A stretch of 64,000 nucleotides of DNA from Kordia sp039026955 (lineage in GTDB: Bacteria; Bacteroidota; Bacteroidia; Flavobacteriales; Flavobacteriaceae): NCBI GenBank assembly GCA_039026955.1, contig JBCCLH010000002.1:62001-126000 (forward strand). The letters are read 5' to 3'. Positions 51,781-59,292 of this stretch are shown here, one piece after another. The notes beneath the pieces are model-generated. The model saw nothing but the letters and a program-made list of their open reading frames with translations, ran no database searches and was not told the DNA's origin. The position numbers were made by a program, and so were the translations under genes. The stretch's first letter is position 1. Each line of letters starts with the position of its first letter.

Positions 51781-52587
51781 TTACTTGTTTTTCAAAATCG
51801 TTCGCATGCCTCTTTTGATGATATAAGCCGTTTCTTTGGTGTCAGATTCTTTTTTCCATTGCATGCAGATTGCCGAAACCCAATCGGGTTGTGATTTACT
51901 AGCATCGTTGAGCCAATTTCCAACCGAATCGCGCACATATTTTGAAGGATCTGATTTTAGTGGATTTAGAATTAGCAACGCTTTGGCTGGATTTTTTTGA
52001 AAGGCTTCTATTTTTTTCGTCCAAACGCCAATCGGTCGCATGGCTTCTACTGCAAAACGGCGAATATTCTCGTCGTCACTCGTGGTCCACTTCGATAGCA
52101 ATTCTACGGAAGTGTCCAAATCGGCAATCATCCGTTCTTTAGTGGCAAAAATGACCACTTCGCGCACGCCAAAGTGTGTATCTGCTGCGTACGATTGCAT
52201 TGCTTGTACTAATTCTGAAACCGAATCGTGGTGTGTACTTTGCGCCCAGCACGCCCAACAACGCACTAAATCGGACGTATGCTTTTTTAATTGATTGTAG
52301 ATGGCTTCATTTGAAGTCAGCAAGCCCAACGTTTCGCCAATAACTTTGGTATTGCTATTTGCCGTTGGTTTTTTCTGCGCATGCACTGCCACTTCAAAAT
52401 CGGCATACCAATCAGATTTTTCTATAGATTCCAACACCAATTTTAGCAATGCTAGTTGATCCGTTGCCAACCATTCCATTAGGTTTTTTGTTTCTATCAA
52501 TCCTTTGTTGAGGTATTCAATCACTTCTGGATTGAGATCTTTTAGACTTCTTGCGCCTTTTCTTTTGGTGATGTGTGCTGGAATCAT
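51781..52587 (-). CDS. AlkD-like HEAT-repeat DNA alkylation repair protein
   Basis: A 268-residue helical protein. Repeats such as VREVVIFATKERMIAD, DENIRRFAVEAMRPIGVW and SKYVRDSVGNWLNDASKSQPDW are HEAT-type units as in AlkD/AlkC, which remove alkylated bases. Trp and Asp residues of the active site (W in AVEAMRPIGVW) are plausible. It is transcribed toward the convergent SGNH gene. Its start is preceded by the first leader-peptide gene at 52666-52809 (78 bases upstream, same strand). Confidence 0.85.
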   Translation of the reverse strand: MIPAHITKRKGARSLKDLNPEVIEYLNKGLIETKNLMEWLATDQLALLKLVLESIEKSDWYADFEVAVHAQKKPTANSNTKVIGETLGLLTSNEAIYNQLKKHTSDLVRCWACWAQSTHHDSVSELVQAMQSYAADTHFGVREVVIFATKERMIADLDTSVELLSKWTTSDDENIRRFAVEAMRPIGVWTKKIEAFQKNPAKALLILNPLKSDPSKYVRDSVGNWLNDASKSQPDWVSAICMQWKKESDTKETAYIIKRGMRTILKNK

Positions 52588-52665
52588 ATGCTATTTTCTT
52601 AAAGTTTCTAAAGTATAAAATTTATTGAACAAATACTTTATGCTTTCTTTAACTGTGGTGTTGTT

Positions 52666-52809
52666 TTAGAAAAGGCTTTTCCAAACATCTTTGAGTGCTA
52701 CTTTAGCTGTTTTTAGTGCCTCTTTCCATGAAAATTTTTCATTTTTTGCTACGTTTTCAGAAATATACGTTTTACGTTCTACTGGTCTGGTTTGCTTTGG
52801 TAATTTCAT
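52666..52809 (-). CDS. Leader-peptide family member D (divergent core)
   Basis: A 47-residue peptide: leader MKLPKQTRPVERKTYISENV, then AKNEKFSWKEALKTAKV and ALKDVWKSLF. It shares the MKLPxQTxxVERKTY start with the peptides at 54782, 54999 and 55191 but lacks the GVNAS motif. The core is a lysine-rich amphipathic helix. It is the last of the set, downstream of the PI-PLC-like gene. The leader element at 52888-52952 lies 79 bases upstream. Confidence 0.72.
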   Translation of the reverse strand: MKLPKQTRPVERKTYISENVAKNEKFSWKEALKTAKVALKDVWKSLF

Positions 52810-53267
52810 AATCTTCTGTTTTTTTAATTTATTTCAAAAGATACAGCATCTAACTATCAATTAATTATGGTAAAACCGTACTTTAAAAAAAGAGACCGTT
52901 ACACACTACCCGTGCAACAGTCTCCAAACCTACGTCAAATCTGCCCTACAAACTGACGTTATTATTTACAAGCTTTATCATACTGCAGTACGCTTTTCAT
53001 CATTTGCGTGAGTACTGTAGGTGTTACAATTGCTATGCGTATGTTTGTCCTAATCTCTATGACACGAACAGTACTCAACAAATGACAACCAATAAAACTT
53101 AATCATGATAAAAAAGCTATTTTATACCAAATAAACTTTAAGATGCAACATATAAGCTTGTTCATCTGGCATCCTAGTTTCTTGCGACTATTTTCCATAG
53201 CTAAGGCTATGCAAAACATTCACAGCGTCCTAGGCTACCAAAGTAACTTCGCTTCTAAAGTCGCAGC
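52810..53267. other. Non-coding region with leader element and MITE-like element
   Basis: No gene is seen in these 458 bases. From the peptide side it holds the GGGCAGATT-type leader element (52888-52952), then an unassigned stretch with a possible hairpin around 52980-53080, and the MITE-like element (53125-53284) whose end forms the stop codon of the PI-PLC-like gene. Confidence 0.6.
52888..52952 (-). promoter_or_regulatory. Shared leader element with terminator-like hairpin, copy 1
   Basis: On the minus strand the block starts TTTGTAGGGCAGATTTGACG, and ends in a hairpin GAGACTGTTGCAC ... GTGTAACGGTCTC followed by a T-run. The same block precedes the PI-PLC-like gene (54678-54738). It could be a terminator of the upstream gene, an attenuator or a cis-acting RNA. 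Position upstream of a peptide gene and of the PI-PLC-like gene suggests common control. Confidence 0.5.
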
Positions 53268-53284
53268 TTAAAGTTTATTTGGTA
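53125..53284. repeat. MITE-like element with 18-bp inverted ends
   Basis: Both ends carry an exact 18-bp inverted repeat, TACCAAATAAACTTTAAG, and the inside (124 bp) has no ORF. The right end overlaps the last codons (Asn-Lys-Leu-stop) of the PI-PLC-like gene. No direct duplication of the target site is clear. One copy is seen in this window. Confidence 0.75.
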
Positions 53285-54641
53285 GTATAATTTTTTCTGA
53301 GATAGGTGATTCTTGATTTGTTTTTATGATTTGATGTATTTTCCAATTGATTGCCATGACAAATGCTGCCAATTCTGAAGTCAACAAATTGTCTACTAAA
53401 ATGATGTTTGGAAATGTTGTGTTGGAAATTTTTGGATATACCAAACTCGGTAATTGCTGATTGGCTTCATTTGCTAATTCTTTGATGCTAGATGCAGTAC
53501 CAAAGAAACACATAGAAGCTTGAAATGTATTTTGTTTTAACGTCCACGGCAATAAAAAGTACGCTAGAGATTGCGTCTTCATTTTTTCAAATTGATCCGC
53601 AGCCATTTTTGCAATGTTGTTGGTATTTGTGTATTGATATTTAATATGGAAGCTAGATGGCTTGAAAAATCCTTTTCCCCAATAGCTTCCCAAATCGATC
53701 GTATCGTTTATGATGATTAACACTGCTGCTTTTTGTGAAATGTATTCGTTGAGTGTTTTTACAGATAAATCCATGCTTCGCAATGCATGAAATCGATGGT
53801 TGATCTTGGAGAGCAGCTTCAGCAAACGATGCCATTCGGTTGTATTGAAAGATCGATACATGGAGTCTTCTACATCAGTATTTAGCGAATTTGACAGATT
53901 GAGAATAACCAATTCTTGTCGTACCAAAGTAAAGGCATTGATGTCTTCTATAATATGTTCTATAGATTGTCCTGTTGCACCTTGCCACGCGTAAATGGCT
54001 TCAATTTTACGGTAATTCCCTGCAAAATAATAACCTTCTTTTAAAACAGGCGAAATGTCTAAATATCGTACGCCCAATTGAAGTTGTTCTCTAACATTTC
54101 TGGTTTGCGTCAATACATTACATGCGGTAGCTCCAAAGGTGTTGCTTGTTTTCACATTCATTCCTGCATGGTGTGTGCCAGGAATACATAGTTCGCTTAA
54201 TTCTTTGGTTCCTAAGAGTGCCAAATTATCGCGCATCCATGAAGAACCGTTTAAATTTGAAGACGAATACTGTCCTTTAGTTCCCGAAAGTATAAAAGAT
54301 ACTGTTCCTTTTGGATTCCAACCTAAAGAAAATAACGCTTCATTTTGATTGGAATGTGTTTTTAAATGCAAGAAATAGACTTTTAAGTCAAATCCGCTAG
54401 TAGCATTTGCTTGAATTTCAAAGGAATCATTGGTATCACCTAAAGCATATACCACTTCACCTGCATCATCCGAAGCATTATTAAAAAAGTGTTGATTCCA
54501 TTCAACATATATGCTAACACACGTTTGTGCATCAACAACATTTGGAAAATTCCACACATTCATTTGATACGAATGCTGGTAAGTCTTTCGCCAAATAGTG
54601 TCTGTGCTGTTGACTAAAGTAAGATATCCGCCTTGTCCCAT
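53268..54641 (-). CDS. PI-PLC-like phosphodiesterase with N-terminal beta domain
   Basis: A 457-residue protein without a signal peptide (it starts MGQGGYLTLVNSTDTIW). Residues 1-125 look like a beta-sandwich domain; residues 140-440 are a PLC-like phosphodiesterase TIM barrel: ELCIPGTHHAGM gives the first catalytic His, and QLQLGVRYLDIS the barrel strand. Where family members have a second His (HG), this one has YAWQGATGQSIEHI, so activity is uncertain. The final residues LPNKL come from the inserted MITE end. It is flanked by leader peptides and preceded by the second leader element. Confidence 0.78.
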   Translation of the reverse strand: MGQGGYLTLVNSTDTIWRKTYQHSYQMNVWNFPNVVDAQTCVSIYVEWNQHFFNNASDDAGEVVYALGDTNDSFEIQANATSGFDLKVYFLHLKTHSNQNEALFSLGWNPKGTVSFILSGTKGQYSSSNLNGSSWMRDNLALLGTKELSELCIPGTHHAGMNVKTSNTFGATACNVLTQTRNVREQLQLGVRYLDISPVLKEGYYFAGNYRKIEAIYAWQGATGQSIEHIIEDINAFTLVRQELVILNLSNSLNTDVEDSMYRSFNTTEWHRLLKLLSKINHRFHALRSMDLSVKTLNEYISQKAAVLIIINDTIDLGSYWGKGFFKPSSFHIKYQYTNTNNIAKMAADQFEKMKTQSLAYFLLPWTLKQNTFQASMCFFGTASSIKELANEANQQLPSLVYPKISNTTFPNIILVDNLLTSELAAFVMAINWKIHQIIKTNQESPISEKIILPNKL

Positions 54642-54677
54642 AAAAATTGATGATTAGTTTAGATAATTTAGAGCGAT

Positions 54678-54738
54678 AAAAGAGACTGCTGTTAATGGAT
54701 ACAACAGTCTCAAACCAACGTCGAATCTGCCCTACAAA
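54678..54738 (-). promoter_or_regulatory. Shared leader element with hairpin, copy 2
   Basis: The minus strand reads TTTGTAGGGCAGATTCGACG and continues to GAGACTGTTGTA, then a loop and CAGTCTC followed by TTTT. It is the same element as at 52888-52952. It lies between the stop of the peptide at 54782 and the ATG at 54641, 37 bases before that ATG, so it can be a terminator or an attenuator. Confidence 0.5.
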
Positions 54739-54781
54739 TTCACACTTGGTCATAGTTAACCTAGAATAAAAGTGCTACATT

Positions 54782-54916
54782 TTAAAAGCCCATTCCTGGG
54801 AATAGTGTTCTAGCAATCATTGGTGTAAGCGCTGCAGAAGCATTTGCGCCTACTGTTACTGCATTTGCATTATACGTTTTACGTTCTACTGCTTTTGTTT
54901 GGTGTGGTAATTTCAT
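54782..54916 (-). CDS. Leader-peptide family member C
   Basis: A 44-residue peptide: MKLPHQTKAVERKTYNANAV, then TVGANAS and the core AALTPMIARTLFPGMGF. GANAS takes the place of GVNAS in the two next members. The predicted product is hydrophobic with one Arg. No cysteine occurs. It lies 82 bases after member B, with a hairpin between (54952-54984). Confidence 0.78.
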   Translation of the reverse strand: MKLPHQTKAVERKTYNANAVTVGANASAALTPMIARTLFPGMGF

Positions 54917-54951
54917 ACTAAAAGAATTAAAAATTAATAACTAAATGATAA

Positions 54952-54984
54952 GTTGGAATAGAAATTCACTCTTTCTATTCCAAC
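54952..54984 (-). terminator. Hairpin between leader peptides B and C
   Basis: A 13-bp perfect stem (GTTGGAATAGAAA and its complement) with a 7-base loop. No strong T-run follows, so it may be a processing or pausing hairpin that lowers expression of the following genes rather than a full terminator. Confidence 0.55.
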
Positions 54985-54998
54985 TAAAAGGCTACAAA

Positions 54999-55139
54999 CT
55001 ATCCGTTAAGAAAACTATTTGCAAGACCTATTCCTTTACTTAATAAACTCCCCCAAAACGAGGCATTTACTCCTTCAGTAACAGCATTTGAGTTATACGT
55101 TTTATGCTCTACTGCTTTTGTTTGAACTGGTAATTTCAT
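54999..55139 (-). CDS. Leader-peptide family member B
   Basis: A 46-residue peptide: MKLPVQTKAVEHKTYNSNAV, TEGVNAS, core FWGSLLSKGIGLANSFLNG. The GVNAS motif closely resembles G(L/V)(E/D)(A/P)S, the site recognised by PatA-type cyanobactin proteases, with Asn in place of Asp/Glu. The core is 19 residues, amphipathic, Gly-containing and near neutral, and resembles small membrane-active peptides. Close paralog of member A. Confidence 0.8.
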   Translation of the reverse strand: MKLPVQTKAVEHKTYNSNAVTEGVNASFWGSLLSKGIGLANSFLNG

Positions 55140-55190
55140 AATAAAAAAATTAGATGATTAAATAATAAAATTTGTCTTTCGTCTTATCAA

Positions 55191-55334
55191 TTATCCGTTA
55201 AGGAATTTATTAGCAAGACCAACACCTGTTCCTAATAAGCCACGCCAGTTAAATGAAACATTCACTCCTTCAGTAACAGCATTTGGATTATACGTTTTAT
55301 GTTCTACAGACTTTGTTTGAACTGGTAATTTCAT
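55191..55334 (-). CDS. Leader-peptide family member A
   Basis: A 47-residue peptide: MKLPVQTKSVEHKTYNPNAV, TEGVNVS, core FNWRGLLGTGVGLANKFLNG. It is the first peptide after the PatG-like protease gene. The cores of A and B end alike (GLAN-x-FLNG) but differ in the middle. GVNVS is one residue from GVNAS. The ATG is followed by an A-rich start without Shine-Dalgarno site. The gap to member B is 51 bases. Confidence 0.8.
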   Translation of the reverse strand: MKLPVQTKSVEHKTYNPNAVTEGVNVSFNWRGLLGTGVGLANKFLNG

Positions 55335-55400
55335 AATAAAAAAATTTAAAGATTAATAATTAATTGTTTGTTGGAATACTATTCCATGTGATTCTCTTTA

Positions 55401-55481
55401 ATGAAAGTTAAAAGCACTCTTTATTTTTTAATAGCAATCAGTGCTATGGCTTTAGCTCAACTCAGTAAAGATTTTTATTAA
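55401..55481 (+). pseudogene. Truncated signal-peptide ORF (26 aa)
   Basis: A plus-strand frame with ATG and a signal-like sequence MKVKSTLYFLIAISAMALAQ and then LSKDFY and a stop. It looks like the first codons of a secreted protein gene whose remainder is missing. It is opposite to the peptide cluster, between the PatG-like gene and member A. Low confidence: it may be chance. Confidence 0.3.
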
Positions 55482-55581
55482 GTCAGAGAAACAATCCTAG
55501 GATATAGCATGTTTTATTCAGATGCTACTTATCTCTTTGACTTAATGTTTTATGTATTTTATATAGGAAAGATTCTAAATA

Positions 55582-57936
55582 TTAGCCCACTGTTGCCACT
55601 TTTACTGGTGCATACCATTCTTGAATATCTCCGATCATAATTGGGGTTACACCACTTACATCCACTTGCATAGAATAAGTTCTCGCTGCTTTATTAGTAT
55701 CCTCTGGATCAAAGAATGTTAATTGTACTTCTCTAATAATTGAGTTTTGACGTTCTATTTTTGATGGTACTACCTGATATCCACTTAATTGAAGTTTTTT
55801 GTCTGTTGCTTTCTTTACAATATCTGACAATTCTAAAATATTGTACAGTGAGTAGTTTAGGGCGCGATCTTCGGGAGTTTTACCCATGTTCAATGTAGTC
55901 ACATATAATCGATTCAAAATAGAAATTAGTTGTTTTCTAAATTTAGTCTTTTTAGTGTCTTTAGCTTTATCAGTATTATCAGCTTCGTTAATTTTGTCAG
56001 TATCTTTAGTATTGTCAGGTTTATCATGAATACCCATAGAATCTAATAACGCCTTTAATGTCCAATCTTTTAATCCGTACGCTACTGGTGTTACAGCTTC
56101 TACATAATTGGCATTGATTAATTTTGATCTACCAGATACATATCCTGGGAGTACCATACGCATGACATCATCCTTATCTTTATCTTTTACAAAGAGGTTT
56201 TTTGGTAATGGTGGATCATAATTAGGCGTAAACTGTTGTGTATACTTCATGTAGACGTCATAATTGATTCCTACATTATCTGCTAAAAAGTGCGCCATAA
56301 TAATATAAATAGGATCGCTAAAAGTGGCTAACTTCGGACTAATGGCATACACAGGTGTTGCGTTCAAGTTTAATAACCAAATTAACTGACTTGTCATAAA
56401 TATATTAGGCTGTACATTTACTGGCTCTGTAAACAATAAAAATGCTGCCATGCTTTTATGATCATGTGGAGAATCGGTCAATTCTTTGGCTAGGGCACGC
56501 TGCTTAGTTACAGGTTTATTATTTTCTTCTACTTCATATGATAAACCTTCGTACCAAGATTTCATTAATGCAGTAAACGTATCTAAGTTATTTCGCATAC
56601 CGAAATCATATGATGGTTGTCCTATGGCATTTACCAATTGCGTATTTCTAAATGTAGGATAGCCTCCTGGGTTGATGGCAGGATTAAAAGATGAGTTCGC
56701 TTCAGAGGGAAGCACATTTGAAGTACATCCACAGGATGAAGGCACTACTTGTGCGGGTGCTACCGTTTCAACGACAGCTTGTGTGGTAGCAGATGGTATT
56801 ACTTGTTGTGGAGGTGTCACTACCTCTTGCGCAGTAACCGCGTCTGCTTGTGGTTCATTGGGTGCCGATAACGGCGTAACTTCTGTTTGGTTTTCCATGT
56901 TTGTATTATTTAGAGTTAAAAAATTTTGCGGGTTCGTTGTTGCAATACTGTTCGCTGTTTTTGGTGATATTGTTGGAGAAACTGTGTCTGTTTCAATTTT
57001 GTTAGGAATGACTTTATCTGAATCGGCAGTAGTATTGGTAATCTCTTTCATCGCATTGCCAATATGTAAGCGCCCTGCCATGATAGGCGCACAATCAATT
57101 TTTTCATCTACAGTGCATGGAGTTACACTACTCAATAAGATTTGACGAATAGCTAAAAGATCTTTTTTGCTGCCTTGTTGTTTTTGCAGACTCGCCAAAA
57201 GTCCTGCTACGCCACTAACTAAAGCGGTAGAAAAACTAGTTCCATTGGAGGTCGCTTTTTGATATGTTTCGCTTGGAATGGCACCCATTATATTTTCGCC
57301 AGGTGCCACCAATCCCAATTCTGAAAAAGTGGTTGTCCAGTTGCTAAAATTGGAAGCTTCACCATCTTTTTTAATGGAGCCTACCGCCAATACCGTTGGA
57401 TAACTGGCAGGTACATGAATTTGATCATTTCCTTCATTTCCTGTAGCTGCTACCACCAAAACACCTTTCTTTTCACACTCTTCCAATGCATTGGCTAATG
57501 AAGTAATGATATGATCGCCTTTACTTAGTTGTTCTCCTCCACTAATGTTAATGATATCTGCACCGTGTTCGAGCGCTACACGAATTCCCTGTTCGATCAC
57601 TGATTGAGAACTGCTGAGTAAGTTGCCATTATCATCTTCTTGATAAATACTTTTTACCAATCCCGAACATTCTGGGGCAATTCCTAAAATACCGCTATGA
57701 TGATTTGCAAAAATGAGACTGCTCACAAAAGTACCATGCACAGAACGTATCTTCTTTCTTTTAGAAGTGTCTACTGATTGAATGCTCGCTTCTTTCAAGG
57801 CTGGATGATTTAGATCGACTGGTCCATCTAATATTGCTATTTTAATCGTTGGATCACCTTTGGTTACTTTCCAAAGCGCATCTATGCCAGATAGCAGGTC
57901 GGTTATGGGTGTTTGGTTGTTCATTTTTAGTTTCAA
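55582..57936 (-). CDS. PatA/PatG-like subtilase with C-terminal PatG-type domain
   Basis: A 784-residue protein. Residues 10-290 form a subtilisin domain with catalytic Asp37 (AILDGPVDLNHP), His67 (VHGTFVSS), Asn167 (ATGNEGND) and Ser234 (SNGTSFSTALVSG). DLLSGIDALWKVTKGDP and LDGPVDLNHP are typical of cyanobactin maturation proteases. A Pro/Thr/Gln-rich linker with CGC (about 400) follows. Residues 425-784 match the C-terminal PatG domain as I know it: PSYDFGMRNNLDTFTALM, DRALNYSLYNI, and LTFFDPEDTNKAARTYSM. There is no signal peptide. It precedes three peptides with GVNAS-like sites and is their likely protease. Confidence 0.85.
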   Translation of the reverse strand: MKLKMNNQTPITDLLSGIDALWKVTKGDPTIKIAILDGPVDLNHPALKEASIQSVDTSKRKKIRSVHGTFVSSLIFANHHSGILGIAPECSGLVKSIYQEDDNGNLLSSSQSVIEQGIRVALEHGADIINISGGEQLSKGDHIITSLANALEECEKKGVLVVAATGNEGNDQIHVPASYPTVLAVGSIKKDGEASNFSNWTTTFSELGLVAPGENIMGAIPSETYQKATSNGTSFSTALVSGVAGLLASLQKQQGSKKDLLAIRQILLSSVTPCTVDEKIDCAPIMAGRLHIGNAMKEITNTTADSDKVIPNKIETDTVSPTISPKTANSIATTNPQNFLTLNNTNMENQTEVTPLSAPNEPQADAVTAQEVVTPPQQVIPSATTQAVVETVAPAQVVPSSCGCTSNVLPSEANSSFNPAINPGGYPTFRNTQLVNAIGQPSYDFGMRNNLDTFTALMKSWYEGLSYEVEENNKPVTKQRALAKELTDSPHDHKSMAAFLLFTEPVNVQPNIFMTSQLIWLLNLNATPVYAISPKLATFSDPIYIIMAHFLADNVGINYDVYMKYTQQFTPNYDPPLPKNLFVKDKDKDDVMRMVLPGYVSGRSKLINANYVEAVTPVAYGLKDWTLKALLDSMGIHDKPDNTKDTDKINEADNTDKAKDTKKTKFRKQLISILNRLYVTTLNMGKTPEDRALNYSLYNILELSDIVKKATDKKLQLSGYQVVPSKIERQNSIIREVQLTFFDPEDTNKAARTYSMQVDVSGVTPIMIGDIQEWYAPVKVATVG

Positions 57937-58088
57937 TTCTTAACTCAAAAAGAGAATGCTTTTGGATTTCTTCTTGTGATTAATTTTCTGTTGTAAAACT
58001 AAAAATGGAAAGCATGGCAAATGAGAAATTTGTAGTGAGTTGCTAGTTTATTGCCGTCAAAAAGTAACTTTATGTTGCAAAACATAAA

Positions 58089-58120
58089 TGATTATTCTTA
58101 CAATTGTTTAAGAATAATCA
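58089..58120 (-). terminator. Hairpin after the LytTR gene
   Basis: An imperfectly closed 12-bp stem (GATTATTCTTA and its complement, with one added pair) lies 23 bases after the LytTR gene stop on the minus strand. No long T-run; it is a possible terminator separating the regulator from the PatG-like gene. Confidence 0.5.
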
Positions 58121-58142
58121 TCTGAATCAAAAAATGACTTGA

Positions 58143-58889
58143 TTATTTCAAAATAACAAAGTCCTTCAGTATTTTTTTGTACTTCGTTCCCAAAGTCACA
58201 CTGTGATTCCCTTTTAAAACAATGAGATTGTCTTTGGGGATGATTTGCTCTATAGCAAGACTGTTAATAATGTATTTTCGATGGATTTGCAAAAAAATAT
58301 TGGTATCTAAAAACTCTTTGATTTTGCCCAATGAAATAAGAATCACATACTTTTCTGTCTCGGTAATGATATTGCAATAGCGATTTTCAACTTCTACATA
58401 AACAATATGGTCCAGCAATACTTTATGCAAAGCATTCTTCTTTTTGATGAATAAACTTTTCTTATTCGCAACAATATCCTGATCTTCATGAACAATAGCT
58501 GCGGATTCTTGTCGTAGTTTCTCAGAAATATTTTCTAACGTGTATAATATTTCCAACTCATTGAAAGGACTGTGTAAAATTGCAAAAGGTTTGGTCAGTT
58601 TTGCACGTTCGTATACATGTCTATTCTCAAAACCTGTTAAGTAAATAAACGGACATATTTTTTTATTGGAAATCAATATATTTTCAATGAATGCAATTCC
58701 GTCGGGTTTGCCATCTATAAACATATCTGTGATGATGATATCTATCGATAACTTTTCGTATACGAGTAACGCTTCTTGATAACTAGTCGCAACTCCTATC
58801 ACATGATAGGAATGTGACTCTAAAAATTCTTTTAAAATTGTTATTTTCTGATTTTTTTCTTTGATCAGAAAGACCTTAGCTGTATTCAT
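58143..58889 (-). CDS. LytTR-type response regulator with atypical receiver
   Basis: A 248-residue regulator. Residues 1-125 are a receiver: the phosphorylation Asp is kept (IIITDMFIDG), Thr is present (YLTGFEN), but the acid pair is degenerate (FLIKEKN) and the conserved Lys is replaced (ILHSPF). Residues 145-245 are a LytTR DNA-binding domain (LLDHIVYVEVENRYCNIIT, HRKYIINSLAIEQI). No kinase gene is adjacent. It is the first gene in the direction of the PatG-like cluster, 206 bases upstream, so it is a candidate regulator of the peptides. Confidence 0.85.
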   Translation of the reverse strand: MNTAKVFLIKEKNQKITILKEFLESHSYHVIGVATSYQEALLVYEKLSIDIIITDMFIDGKPDGIAFIENILISNKKICPFIYLTGFENRHVYERAKLTKPFAILHSPFNELEILYTLENISEKLRQESAAIVHEDQDIVANKKSLFIKKKNALHKVLLDHIVYVEVENRYCNIITETEKYVILISLGKIKEFLDTNIFLQIHRKYIINSLAIEQIIPKDNLIVLKGNHSVTLGTKYKKILKDFVILK

Positions 58890-59292
58890 TGAGTAGGTTT
58901 TGAACAGTCAAAAAATAATAATGGGTCATTTCGATGTCTATAAACATACGTTCTTGTCAAGCTTTATGTTGAAACTAAAAAGTATCAAAATATGTCTCTT
59001 GACTAAAAAATGGTTTACTTTTTATAACTCACAAAATTTTCCCTTATATGCCAATATTTATAAATAAAAACATGAGCGTCTCAAAAAATGCTACGAGTGA
59101 TAAAAAAAGTGTTGTGAACGAATAATATTGATGTATGAAAATTTTACAAAAGGTATATTTAAAAACATTCTTACAATAATTTTAGAACTTAGATTATAAT
59201 TTTTATCTAAATTTTCCGCTTTTTATCGTTGCATTTGGAATAAATGATATTATACCATAAATTGAATATCTAAACTTCTCAAACTGTTAGGT
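58890..59292. other. Divergent gap between the regulator and phospholipase genes
   Basis: A 403-base region without a gene. It must hold promoters for the LytTR gene (minus) and the phospholipase C-like gene (plus). It is A/T-rich with many short runs; I find no repeat copy of the families described here and no RNA gene. Confidence 0.5.
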
